Below are positions 12,775-23,218 of a DNA stretch of 64,000 nt, one piece after another. This DNA is from Neckera pumila. Lineage: Eukaryota > Streptophyta > Bryopsida > Hypnales > Neckeraceae. The notes under the pieces were generated by a model that had not been told where the DNA came from, searched no databases, and worked only from the letters and a program-made list of their open reading frames with translations. The stretch is from positions 46,129,022 through 46,193,021 of the forward strand of contig OZ018408.1 of assembly GCA_963969595.1 (NCBI GenBank), given 5' to 3'. The position numbers and the translations under genes are program-made. The stretch's first letter is position 1; every line of letters starts with the position of its first letter.

Positions 12775-13261
12775 TCAATGAGTTCTGGATTCTTTCTCAA
12801 ATCCACGCCGCAGTTGCAGAACCTTGTCAAAGACGCGCATGTCCCTCCCATCCACGTTTCGGCCCACTCGAGCTTTGAGCGTGCAATGCTACAACAGAAA
12901 ACCACAAGAATATCAAAAATAGACGGACCCATTCATAGCGACTGGGAGAAGTGAGGCAACTACTGTACAATGTGTACGATTATTCTCCTGAGGATTTTAC
13001 CTGATGGAGGGGATTTATCTCTAGCTCCCCGACGAACTCAAACAAGGAGCCAACGCGCAACGGGAGCTCGCGCAAGTGCTGGAGGTCGAGGTGGAGCGAA
13101 GACTCGCCATCCGTGAGGACTGCGATCCCGGAGACCGCATCAAATCGCTCCAGAGATCCTACAACACGGAGGGACTGGTTGGGGAGGATGAACGGGGACT
13201 CGGGGGCGTAAAGGTCCTGCACTCGCACCACTAGTCCGGGGTTTGGAGTTCCAGGCACCAT
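12775..13261 (-). CDS. TEN1: TEN1, telomere-capping CST complex subunit, two exons
   Basis: TEN1 is the small OB-fold partner of STN1 in the CTC1-STN1-TEN1 complex that protects telomere ends and assists C-strand fill-in. Exons 13001-13261 (87 codons) and 12775-12888 (37 codons plus TGA) join in phase 0, with donor CAG|GTAAAA and acceptor TTGTAG|C. The product is 124 aa, the usual TEN1 size. Exon 1 holds the OB-fold start LVVRVQDLY, SLRVVGSLERFD, AVLTDGESSLHLD, and RVGSLFEFVGELEI; exon 2 holds LKARVGRNVDGRDMRVFD and VLQLRRGFEK, the conserved C-terminal helix region. An upstream in-frame Met at 13309 would add 16 basic residues, but the Met at 13261 fits the family length. It lies upstream of copy A on the same strand, about 2.2 kb away. 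This is the only full-length TEN1 in the window; a truncated copy is at 21449-21702. Confidence 0.9.
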
Positions 13262-13309
13262 AGCCAGAAAACGTTGACAACGACGAGAAACCCTAACTCT
13301 CAGAAACAA

Positions 13310-14012
13310 GTCTTCTCCGCGAATGCATGTTGTTCGGTTTGTTGGACCCGAAACCCCAAATTCAGAGTCCTATTTCCGTTATCAGAGTAAGTGCTAATCA
13401 CCGTGGTACGCTTTGGGCACTGAAATCTTTTAGATTGGATCACCTATGCTTGAGCAAATTTCTCTGATAGGCAAGGTTGTGTTTGTTAGTGGGGTTTGGT
13501 TTTAGTCGCATGAAGATAAGTTGCAACAAAGATTATAGAAAGTTCAAGAATGGTTTTTGATTATTATGTACAATAGTTATATACTCCGTATTACATAAAG
13601 TCAAAGTTCAATTGAAAATTGAAAATTTATTCCCTAAGCTGAAAACACCCCAAACCATCCATGTACCCATTTATGTACCCTAGATTTCCATTAAAGTATC
13701 CTTCATTAAATCGTCCCCATATTTAACTGTAATTGATTGACTGCAGATTTTTCAAGATTTTGGTTTTTGATCCATCTATATGACGGTTTCAGTGGTCCAG
13801 GGAGCTTCCACTTTGAAAAATCACAAAATTTACATGCCATATTTGGAAAATCTATTTTATTTTAAATTCATGATTTTCAATTGCTAATATTATAAAAGTA
13901 TTATTTTTGGTGCCTCCAACTATGCTAAATTGCTTATTTTGACAATTGTAGGTGTTTCCACCTTACTTTTAAGTTTTGGAGCATTGTGCAATGAGCACGG
14001 TCTATTTTATTA
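13310..14012. other. TEN1 upstream region and spacer
   Basis: The TEN1 promoter should lie here, upstream on the minus strand. I see no clear TATA box at a useful distance. Base composition falls to AT-rich spacer after about 13550. Confidence 0.4.
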
Positions 14013-14347
14013 GCTTAACTTCTAAAGGACCAAACAATGTTTTCTGGTAACATAGCAATTTTGGGCAGCTCACTACGAATGAAAAATTTATTTCTTTTCC
14101 TTGAAATTTTCACAGAATATGTGCCTAAGGAATAGCTTTAAGGCCTAACAATTTTCAGAACTTTTGACTACACAGTTAAAAAGTTGTTGCATGATATATC
14201 AAATTTTGAAAAAATTACTTTTAAAAAAATTTGAAATTGGTTTTCAAGACTTATATATATGTGGAAAGCTTTGAATCATTCCATTTTGATTTATGAGATT
14301 AAAATTATGAGGTGTTCTAATTTGCAAGCAGTTATAGATTCCCTATT
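14013..14347. mobile_element. Truncated P1 element (5' part only)
   Basis: Begins TTAACTTCTAAAGGACCAAAC and then follows the first ~335 bp of the adjacent P1 element at 14352: shared text includes TTTTGGGCAGCTCACTAC, a TTAAAAAGTTGTTG-type run and GCTTTGAATCATTCCATTTTG. It stops where the second element begins, so the younger element may have inserted into or beside the older one. Confidence 0.6.
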
Positions 14348-14351
14348 TTAA

Positions 14352-15222
14352 CCCCTAAAGGACCAAACAGCGTTTTTGGCAACATAGCGATTTTGGGTAG
14401 CTCACTACAAATGGAAATTTTATTTTTTTTCATTGAAAATTTCACGCAACGTGTGCCCAAGGAGTAACTTTAAGGCCCAACAATTTTCAAAACGTTTGAC
14501 TACATGGTTAAAAAGTTATTGGATGATATGTCATTTTCAATGGTCGGCGGACAGTTCAAAAAAATTCTGAAAAATCACTTTTACAAAAAAGAAAATTTGA
14601 AACTAGTTCTTTAGATTTACATATACGTGTAAATCTTTGAATTATTCCATTTTGATTTATGAAATAAAAAATATGAGATGTTCTAGTTTGCAGGTAGTTA
14701 TGGTTTCCCTACTCTAAAATAAACTTAGAAGTCCTCTATTTCATTCAATTTTTAATATTTTTTGAAAAAAGCAAAAGTGTAGGATGTAAATTATTTACTA
14801 CAACATTACAACCCGTTGGGGTTAACATTTTTTATTCCATAATTAAGTTCTTAACTTAATTATGATCAATTCCAAATGATCTGAATTTTTTCAAGCATGT
14901 AGCCAACTTTATTTGAAGAGTGAATTTAAAAAGTAACCACCATTTTGGACATTTTTTCATTTAAATGTGACCTTGTGAAGTGCAGCTGCCCGGGTTTCCG
15001 TAGGGCCAAAAAATGGTTTTTTGTCAATTCAAATGCTAATATCTTGCAATCTATAAGGTGGAAAATTTTGAAATTTTTTCTACATATTTTCAAACAAGTT
15101 TACTACAAGATCCTATAGTTATATGTGTCCAAAAATGTTTTTTTCCTGAAATTTGATACTTGTATTAGAAATGGCAATTTTGGAGTGCTTTTGGTGAAAA
15201 CATAGTCTTCGACCTTTAGGGG
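14352..15222 (+). mobile_element. TTAA-flanked non-autonomous element, family P1 (piggyBac-like), 871 bp
   Basis: TTAA at 14348-14351 and 15223-15226. Ends are CCCCTAAAGGACC and GACCTTTAGGGG, an inverted pair. The interior aligns with the elements at 50017-50938 and 58788-59711 through landmarks such as AAGTGCAGCTGCCCG, ACAAGATCCTA and TTAGAAATGGCA. No transposase frame. TTAA target duplication with CCC-starting ends is the hallmark of the piggyBac superfamily; assignment is by termini only. Confidence 0.75.
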
Positions 15223-15355
15223 TTAAGTAGTTGAATTTAGATGCTTTTGTGTGTTGTTTGTTTTCTCAAAATTAGGATGTATCTCTTATACAATTACAAG
15301 CCCATTTTCAAAAGCTTTTCACTGATAGATTAAACACTAAAGTTGATGGAAAATT

Positions 15356-17441
15356 CATTAGAAGAATTCTGGGGCCTTTGGAGGGTTGCTCCAAAGTGAC
15401 CATCTAGTCTATTAAAACGCAAATAGGTCTCCTATGAATATCCTTGGAATGCCGCGGACGCCATTCCGTGGCGTTCCAATGACAATTCTGTTGAGCCAAG
15501 AGAGTTCAAAAGCATTTATTCCTCCTCCTTTTCTTTGTTAATCTTTCACATTGGGTTATGAAGAGTATCAAATTGAATTTGTACTCTTTCCAAATTTTGT
15601 CTTCACGGAAATGAGAAGCTATTAAAAAAAACGGATCACAAAATATGCTATTTTAGAGTACTTTGAAAAGTTGTTGCTCCTTGCTTTAAATCTGAAATTT
15701 CTCCACAAAAATGAAATTTTTTGAGTTTGAGTCAAACTAACAAAATGCATGTCATCTATTCTAGTTTCACCTCCAATTTGAATTTTGAAAAAATTCCTAA
15801 TATTGCATATTTTATTGCAATTTGAACATTGGATGTATTTTCAATGCCTATTATTTTCTAATCATAGAATGATACGGAAATTAAGCTTTCACCATTAAGT
15901 TTGTCATTGTGATATACACTTATGGTGAAATTTTCAGATTTTTTTAAATATTTTTCTATTTAATATAATTTTTCTTCACTTTTTCTTTGAAAATTCTTAA
16001 AAGAGTTAATTTTCCACCAAAAAATCTAAATTTTTCCTGAAGTAAAGAAGACATGTACTTTCATCTCTAAAAAATAAAAATAATTTTTTTTATACATTTC
16101 CAGTTGCAAAATGGTAGCAAATTGAATAATGGACAGTGAAGTTTGAAATCAATGGTCATGGGCCCGTCATTTAGGAGATATTGTGAGAAGTGTATAATCA
16201 GATGATGTGAATTTTGCAAAACTAGTCTATATGAGCAGGCCTGTTGCCCAACTTCCACAATAAAAAAAAGCCAATACATGTTGACCGTCATTTGTTTTTG
16301 GTTTACTATTGGAAAAAATTCCAGATTTATAAAAAGAAAAAAGCCAATAAAAAAACCAAATTTTTAATTAAAAATTAAAAAACAAATTATCTAGTAACGT
16401 CTGATTAAATAATCTTTTGTGGCTTTTGAATTTGTGTGTTTCAAGTTGAAAATAGGAACTTCTTTATAGAAGTGGTATAGAAGTAGGGTAGTGATAGGTA
16501 GAACAATGCATGTGGGATATGTAAATTAGGATGAATAGGAGCTCCACCGCTCATAGTTAAGTGAAAAAAATAAATCACATTAAAAAGCAAAATTTTGGGC
16601 TACATTTAGGCATAGTAAAAGAACTTTATTGAAAAAACTTTGGACTAAAAAAATTAAAGAATCAAGCTATATTTCATATCCAAAAATCCTTTTGAGATTT
16701 GAAGTCTCAAATCAGAAGTTATGGACAAAATTCAAACCAGATGTTTGAAGGAACATTTTTTTTTATATTTTCTTGGACGTACATTTTCAAACATCCGGTT
16801 TGAATTTTGTCCATGAGTTTTGAATGGAGAATTGAAATCTCAAAAGGATTTTTGAATATGAAACTTAGCTTGATTCTCCAGTTTTTCCTAGTCCAAAGTT
16901 TTTTCATAAAAGTTATTTTACTATGCCTAAATGAGGCCCGAAATTATGCTTTTAATAAAATTTCGTATTTTCACTTAATTTTGAGAGGTGGAGCTCCTAC
17001 TCATCCTAATTTATGTATCCCACATGCATTGTTCTACCTACCACTACCCCACTTCTATAAGGATACTCTCCTTTCATCTTCAAACACACTTCAAATGTCC
17101 ACAAAATAAGCCTTTCACATTGGCATAATAAAATTCTTGATGGTAAGCCACTTGACTATTTTTGGGCGTTTGCATTTTTTTCTACAATTTGGATTGAGAA
17201 GGAAGATGCATCCAAATTGAAAATGTTTAATGATCAAGGTTATGGTGCTTTAATACATATTACCCCTGGTTATTAAACACTTTTGATTTGGGTTTTCAAC
17301 CATTGAAAAGCATCTAACATCGGGGATTGAAGGTGAACGGGAATAGCGGGAAAAAAATTAGTTAAGCAAAAAAAAGTTTGTTTATTGGGTCCTCGAAGGA
17401 TTGTGGAGCGGCCCTCCAGAGGCTTCAGATTTTCTCTAATG
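15356..17441. mobile_element. Large CATTAG-terminal element (F2), 2.1 kb, non-coding
   Basis: Left end CATTAGAAGAATTCTGGGGC followed by CTTTGGAGGGTTGCTCCA; right end, reverse-complemented, CATTAGAGAAAATCTGAAGC followed by CTCTGGAGGGCCGCTCCA. About 30 of 38 positions match, so these look like the two ends of one element of the family seen at 6154, 23219 and 29237. It contains no transposase frame but carries the long foldback at 16476-17059. Alternatively, two separate solo ends happen to face each other. Confidence 0.5.
16476..17059. repeat. Long foldback: two ~285-bp inverted arms with a ~20-bp loop
   Basis: Left arm about 16476-16763, right arm about 16782-17059. Matched landmarks in opposite orientation: GGTAGAACAATGCATGTGGG with CCCACATGCATTGTTCTACC; AGGAGCTCCACC with GGTGGAGCTCCT; AAAAATCCTTTTGAGATTT with its complement; and ACAAAATTCAAACC with GGTTTGAATTTTGT next to the loop. 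Divergence between arms looks moderate, so this is an old or mutating hairpin. Transcribed, it would fold into a long double-stranded RNA. The frames at 16719-16907 and 16807-17109 are by-products. Confidence 0.9.
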
Positions 17442-18231
17442 TGTCCTTCAAAGTTTTGAAATTTTTGTCGCTTGTGTATATAGCAACATTTTGAACAACT
17501 CAACAACCACGCACTTTGACTAAAAACTCCATTGGAGACCAAAAACTTTCGAAGACATTAAGTTCTCCCTATCGGAGGCTATTTTTCATTTTGACCATAT
17601 TGCAACTATTGTTTGGTTGCGTAAGCCTCATGGTAATTGGTTTTATTGTGGGCAACTATAAAAATAAATCCATTGTAGGCAAAATTGTAATATTAAATAT
17701 ACATTGAAGTTGAAATGGTTGTGCACACTACCATTCCAATTATGTTTGCAATGAGTTTTATTCCCATTGTTGTCTACAATAGGCCCAATTATTCAAATTA
17801 AATACAAATTAAATTTAGAAAACATAAAAGATTTACAATAGTAGTATACCATACGGTAGAATATCATGGTAAAATACAAATTTGTTTGTCATTCTGTATT
17901 TAAAAAATCAATAGGCTATGGTAATAGGCCCAAAGATCAAATGAGAATAAAATTTGCAATTTTAGAAATTTCCAAAATTTCAAATTGGAGTAGAAGTTAG
18001 ATTTAGTAAGCTAAATTTCATTAGTTGGACCCAATCTCAAAAAGATCATTTTCAAGGCTAAAGTTCAGAATATCAATGTACGGGGAGTACCGGCATTTAG
18101 TTACAAATTAGCCGGTTGAAATCAGAAATTGCCTAATTGATTTCAAATCCTTTAGAAAAAAACTGACCATTTAAGAGGAAAATCAAAGAATATTAGCCGG
18201 TTGTGCTAAAAATCAGTAACAGTCAGTAGCT

Positions 18232-18325
18232 CTACAGTGATGGTGTGATATATTCCACACCCCAACATTAGTAGCTACTGATGAATTAGACAGGTGGAGG
18301 ATGCAGAGGCACACCATCACTGTAG
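18232..18325. repeat. Short hairpin with perfect 16-bp arms
   Basis: CTACAGTGATGGTGTG at 18232-18247 and its exact reverse complement at 18310-18325, with 62 bp between. It could be the ends of a tiny decayed MITE or a chance hairpin. The arms are too short for a standard miRNA precursor. Confidence 0.6.
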
Positions 18326-18562
18326 AACAAAGGCAACATCAACACATGCTACTGAATGTTATGTCTCCCCGGACTGTGGTTCAGATCAAGGTAGGAATTG
18401 CCAAATTCATTAAAAATGCAATTTTTGTGATTAATGGATTTAGTATCTTCTGCACGACAAAAGTGTACAGTTTCTCGTTGACCTTTCCACCACCAACTGA
18501 AGTGCTACATACACATGCACATGTATGCAAGGAAGTCTCAATTTATTTATTTTGTTGAAAGT

Positions 18563-19390
18563 TATTTTGTTGAAAGTCATCCATATTTCAGTGAGAACAA
18601 GCTGCGTTTGGCCATCCTTTAGCCTCTTTCTGGCTGTGACGTTCTTCCAAGGTTAAAAGGAAGCAATGTACCCATCCTCTAACGAGTGATTCCTTGTAAA
18701 GTGGGAAGAAGCTTTCCAATGAACCCTGTGCAGGCAAATTATATACATATTTTTTTGAACAAATGGAAAGTACCATTGCATTAAAAGAAACCAGATAACA
18801 ACAACCATAAGAGCAAAAATAGAGAAAAGAGAAACAAAAGGAAAGAAACAAAACCAAACGAACTAAAAGAAGGAACAAATGGTAGAGCCCTTCTTACTCC
18901 AGACGATGTTGGAACCGCTCCGAAAAGTGCAGGCAAAATATTTGAAGATTTTTGAGGTTCGACATGAACGATTACTGTGAGTTACGTCAATGCAACGTAT
19001 TACTTCGATAATAATGAGAATAGCAAAAAAAAGAAAAAGTAAAAGTAAAAGTAAAGAATAGCGTGTCAACTGAGAATCTAGAATCACAGAAATACGATAC
19101 TGGTACAGTAGTATCCGAGTATCAACTGAAGATGCTTTACTGTTGAGTGTAGAGTTGAGGAGTTGGACCATTTCATAATAATAATAACAATCCTTGATTC
19201 CCTGTGATGGATGGCTCCACCACCAGTGTGAATGGAGAGTGTCGGGGGTGAGGGAGGATGACGCATTGTTGTCGTTGTAGTCGTTGCACTTCAGTAAATC
19301 AACTGTTGATCTCGCAGCTTTCTGCTTACAAAGTCCGCGCACAACTGACCATGATGGTATTGGTGGACAAGCGCGGGCAGTAGGCCCCAT
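18563..19390. other. Region upstream of copy B
   Basis: Open frames at 18588-18878 and 18863-19390 (minus) are leucine- and serine-rich and show no family motif. An AAAAGTAAAAGTAAAG low-complexity run lies near 19030. GC rises toward 19300, suggesting the distal promoter of copy B. Confidence 0.35.
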
Positions 19391-19531
19391 GTGGCAAGTT
19401 TTCAGTTAAATACTACAGTATACGAATACCAATCTTCCCGAATACTGCTCAGTCAACGCCAGAGACTACGTATCCTTAGTTCCCCGTCACAACGCTGCTT
19501 TGACTGGGAATCGATCGGTTCCTCCAGCTTG

Positions 19532-19538
19532 TATATAA
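19532..19538 (+). promoter_or_regulatory. TATA box of copy B
   Basis: TATATAA in CTTGTATATAAGTGAG, about 235 bp upstream of the ATG. The following CCCCATTCCTTC leader resembles that of copies A and C, although the rest of the B flank is much more diverged from them. Confidence 0.65.
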
Positions 19539-19766
19539 GTGAGTCCCCCATTCCTTCTTTTTCATTCTCATCAGTGACTATCAGAACCTCTCCAGCTTGT
19601 CCTCACAGGAATCCTGCACATACGCCTGGAGAGCCCAACTGCCTTCGATTTCCAGTTGCCACAAACGCTCTCAACGTGCAAGCCACCCACAGCGCTTTTC
19701 CAAAGTTCGTCGATCAAGACTTGCAATTTCAAGACTAGCTTCCCTGGGTGATTCAACCCTTTCGCA

Positions 19767-21101
19767 ATGGCAACCTCAGTAGCCATCACCTCCATGAGCT
19801 CTTTGGTCTCGTCAGCGGCGCTTCAGTCTCAACGAGGGCGATCAACAACTGCCAGCAATCGTGTGAGCATTTGCCATAGCCATGGCCTGGGCTCACAGAT
19901 GCGAGGAACGCAGATCCAACACGCCAAGCGCACCACCAGGTCGCGGAAGGCCGCCGTTGTCACTCCCTTGGCAGTGATGCAGACCACGGAGACCGGAAGT
20001 GCCAACCACTGGAACCCGTTGCCGTCGCCCAAGTCGCCTGGCTCGCCCGCCGAACGCAACACCAAGGGCTGGACCGACGAGCGTGGACACCAAAACCCGC
20101 GCCTCGTCGCCCAACTGCGACACATCGCGATCGCGGCCCGCGACCGCGCGGAGATGCACACAACCATCGGACTCCAGCGAGACAACTGGAACAAGCTCTG
20201 CCACACCACCGTCGTCACCACCACCGTGGCCGCAGCCGTCCTTGCCGCGCTTAACGGTGCCACGCCTGCCGTCCCACTCGCCCTCACGGCCTGTCTCCTC
20301 AACGCCGGCACCGCAGGCCTCATGGCCTTGGCCGGCAAGATGCAACCCTCGCAGCTCGCCGAGGAGCAGCGCTCTGCGGCTCGCCAGTGGAAGTCCATGG
20401 CCGAAGAGATCGAAGCCACGCTCCAAGTCGATCCACGCCTCCGCGAAGACGCACATCTCTACGTGGAGGACAAGCTCGCGAGGGTGCACGCCGTGGATGC
20501 GGCGTACCCGCTGCCCCTTCTTCCCAACGGACTGCCCAAGTTCCCCGCAGTCGTGAAAGGCTCCACCTTGAGCACGCCCGTGGACCTGTCGGAGCCGGAA
20601 ATGCCGTCCAACGACAGCAACGGGTGGAGCTCCGCGATCAGCGAGGACCTGAAGCAGACGGCGCAGAAGCTGCGGGAGGCAGACGTGGAGATCTACTTGG
20701 GCTGGGCGCGGAAGAAGGAGCGCGAGAGCCTGCGTCTGGCTGTGGCCGCGCCCTTGCTGGTGGCCGTGGCGGCCGCGCTCAACCTGGCGCAGTGCTTGCC
20801 TTTGTTTGGTGCGACTGTGCAGACGGTCGCGACTGTCGCGGCGGCTTTGAGCAGCGCGATGGCGATGTTTTGCTTCAGTTTCGGGCAGGGCGGTCAGATC
20901 GGGATGATCTTCGAGATGTACCGCAACTGCGCGGGTTCTTATGCGGACTTGGACAACAGCATCCAGCGGTCCCTTCGCATTCCCGTGTGCCAGCGCGAGG
21001 ACGGCGAGCTGTTTCACGCGAAGGTGGCGCTGCAGTTGGGTCGCCCGAATGAGCTGCCGTTGGTCCGTCCCGGTGACAAGACGGCCGGGAATATCTTTTA
21101 G
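19767..21101 (+). CDS. At4g22030-like protein, copy B, intact
   Basis: Intronless, 444 aa. The first ~65 residues are Ser/Ala/Arg-rich with almost no acidic residues, typical of a plastid transit peptide. Family marks: AEMHTTIGLQRDNWNKL (128-144), hydrophobic TVVTTTVAAAVLAALNG onward (147-190), then QPSQLAEEQRSAARQWK (193-209), AYPLPLLPNGLPKFP (246-260) and a second hydrophobic region LAVAAPLLVAVAAALN onward (324-373). These match proteins filed as 'probable F-box protein At4g22030', whose molecular role is unknown; no F-box is seen, so the name should not be taken as function. Two hydrophobic segments suggest membrane attachment, perhaps in the plastid envelope or thylakoid (inference). The coding sequence is far more GC-rich than its surroundings. 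It differs from copy C at about six residues. A TATA box and leader precede it. Confidence 0.85.
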   Translation: MATSVAITSMSSLVSSAALQSQRGRSTTASNRVSICHSHGLGSQMRGTQIQHAKRTTRSRKAAVVTPLAVMQTTETGSANHWNPLPSPKSPGSPAERNTKGWTDERGHQNPRLVAQLRHIAIAARDRAEMHTTIGLQRDNWNKLCHTTVVTTTVAAAVLAALNGATPAVPLALTACLLNAGTAGLMALAGKMQPSQLAEEQRSAARQWKSMAEEIEATLQVDPRLREDAHLYVEDKLARVHAVDAAYPLPLLPNGLPKFPAVVKGSTLSTPVDLSEPEMPSNDSNGWSSAISEDLKQTAQKLREADVEIYLGWARKKERESLRLAVAAPLLVAVAAALNLAQCLPLFGATVQTVATVAAALSSAMAMFCFSFGQGGQIGMIFEMYRNCAGSYADLDNSIQRSLRIPVCQREDGELFHAKVALQLGRPNELPLVRPGDKTAGNIF

Positions 21102-21448
21102 AGCGTTTGCCAACTCACATTATTATCCATCCGGGAAGGAATGAATCGAATGTATGTGCTCCGGAGTCTGGACAGATCACTCAATAGGCTGTAAATTTAG
21201 TAATGCAGTACTTAGAATTGTACACTCAAAAGTTTGAGCCCTGATATACTGCAGTACTGAGGTGGGAGTTTTGAGCATCAGCAATTGTGTGATAGACAAG
21301 CTCAAACTCAGCCATCATGTACCACATCTACCATTCATATGAAGGCTACATATTTGAACACCATATCTTGTATCATCACTGAGATTTTTGTTTCAGTTAT
21401 TTGCATGTTTCAGTGTTTCTGAATGGAATGGTCTTGGCTGCCTTTTGC
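21102..21448 (+). repeat. 3' flank of copy B, ends at a junction with TEN1 sequence
   Basis: Shares with the C and A flanks the GAGCGTTTGCCAACTC block, the TGTACACTCAAAAGTTTGAG run and TTGCATGTTTCAGTGTTTCTG. After GGCTGCCTTTT the sequence leaves the flank and continues as TEN1 exon 1 at 21449. Confidence 0.75.
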
Positions 21449-21702
21449 GGAGCTAGAGATAAATCCCCTCCATCAAGTAAAATCCTCCGGAGAATAATCA
21501 TACACACTGTAGTTGCCGCATTACTCCCAGTCCCTATGAATGGTTCTGTCCATTTTTGATATTCGTGTGGTTTTCTGTTGTAGCATCTCGCGCTTAAATT
21601 AAAGCTCGAGTGGGCCGAAACGTGGATGGGAGGGACATGCGCGTCTTTGACGAGGTTGTGGAACTGCGGCGTAGATTTCAGAAAGAATCCAGAGTTCATT
21701 GA
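21449..21702 (+). pseudogene. TEN1 fragment, 5'-truncated and frameshifted
   Basis: Starts inside TEN1 exon 1 at GGAGCTAGAGATAAATCCCC (21449-21476), keeps the intron, and then exon 2 (21584-21702). Most of the OB-fold is absent. Exon 2 has 5 extra bases near 21595 (TTAAATTAAAG region), which shifts the frame before the NVDGRD block. Other parts of exon 2 remain close to the complete gene at 12775-13261. It is a by-product of the duplication that produced copies B and C and cannot encode TEN1. Confidence 0.9.
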
Positions 21703-22680
21703 AGCTGTGAGCGAATCTCTGTCCAGCGACAATGGCAATTGGGATGCCACAGTAATACCAAGTGAGGTTGAATGCTACGTGTCCATAGTCTGTGTGTGTG
21801 AGTACTGCTTCAGTGCGAATGTTGCAATACATGTTCTCATTTTGGTTTAATTAATCAGCAAGTTGTGACGAATAGAGAAACAGCAGTGAAGGACGGCAGC
21901 CATTGATGGAAATTGATGGGACTTGGGTTACAAGAAATATAATTATGTAAAATTTTAATGAGATGAACGTCGAGGTCTTTTCTGTGACATTCACTACGGT
22001 AGTCGCTTGAGCATGGCACTTGTCTTTAACCCATATATGCGTTGATACGAGCAATGCCCTCTGTCTGTACAAGTCCCAAGTTCTCCCACAGAATTGTTCA
22101 CTCTGGTGGGTGCCCAGCAGAGAGCGAACTATTCTTTCGCCTTTTCCTAAGGAATGCCGTGCGCCGGGTACACCTATCAGCAACCCCATTTTGGCTTGCC
22201 CCTCACGAAACTCATCAATAGAAAACTTCATATTGAATTCTAGCAGTACTCTCTTACCAAGTGAAGCTTGCTCCATCGTCAGTAGACGCAGGCGGCAATT
22301 CTAAAAGAGCAAAATGCCTCTCAGTGTTTTATGGAAACAACACGTCGTCAATCCTGTCGCTTGCCGGCAGTTGCAGTTCAGAATGTAAGGTGGGTACCCC
22401 CAAAAAACCGCCACTAGTTTTGCTATTATGCCTAGTTCCTATTATTAATAAATAGACCGGTCAAAGTTCCATATTTTCTTGTTGGCAAGTAAATGGAGGT
22501 TCCAATGCCCAAAGAATGAAATATTTGGATACCGTATGCAAAAGTTATAAAGGGTCAAAGTTTTTTATGATAGGGGTTATATATAGGATCATTTTTTCCA
22601 CATAGGTATATATTGAGTTTGGAGATGTACCCATAAGAATGATTGTAATTTTGGATCAATGGTACATTTGGAGGTGCCTA
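21703..22680 (+). repeat. Duplicated TEN1 3'-flank and spacer, right arm
   Basis: Inverted counterpart of about 11690-12774. Landmarks are GAAGCTGTGAGCGAATCTCT, GGTTGAATGCTACSTG-like text, a GACGAACGTC-type segment near 21965 and TTTTCTTGTTGGCAAGTAAA. The frame at 21851-22276 (minus) partly corresponds to 12189-12374 on the plus strand but is not a recognised protein. Confidence 0.7.
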
Positions 22681-23218
22681 CTTTAACTTTGTATCACAAA
22701 GCCCTACTTTTGTATTCCCAGTTCCAAAATCTAGATAAGGACAAAGAAGGAGAAATCCTAGCCTTCACAAACACCTAAATTTTGGGTAGATACTTGGGGT
22801 TCTATATTCAACCAAATAAGGACTTGAGAGTGGTTGATATTGGTAAAATGTATAAATTACTATTGGATCTTTTGGGGAGTAAAAAAAAGGTTCCACAATT
22901 ATTTGTCTATTGTACATTGTATAATAATTCAATGAATATCAAATCCTGTGGTGCAAAAAGGTGTATCCAAAAGTAGAGAGGGCTTTGAAAAATACAGAAA
23001 CTCAAATTTCCTAAAAGCAATGTATCCAAAATTGAACTTAGACTTTTATAAATACAATAAATTATGAATTTCCATAAATATACCTTAGTATTTAAATTAG
23101 ATATTGAACCTTTACATATATTAAGAAAAAAATTCTAATTCTTTTTTCTTTTCTTTTTTATTATATAATAGAATAAACTTCTCTTTCTATTGGCAATATA
23201 ATAAATGTCTCTTCTTAA

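Noticed and set aside
10573..13000. LTR retrotransposon with long direct repeats
   Set aside because: The repeats are inverted between arms, contain TEN1 and gene sequence and show no TG...CA ends, primer-binding site or polymerase motifs.
16807..17109. 100-codon frame within the foldback
   Set aside because: Arises from the inverted arm; hydrophobic AT-rich text, no family motif.
19999..20556. Overlapping frames on the sense strand of copies A-C (185 and 221 codons)
   Set aside because: Pro/Arg/Ser-rich shadows of the real frame, without family motifs.
19767..21101. Calling the 444-aa proteins F-box/SCF subunits
   Set aside because: The family name contains 'F-box', but no F-box is visible, and the N-terminus looks like a plastid transit peptide.
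19893..21113. Long antisense frame (406 codons) opposite copy B, and its equivalents at 9322-10446 and 25547-26767
   Set aside because: GC-rich third positions leave the opposite strand open; the frames have no motif, and copies change them freely while the sense protein is preserved.
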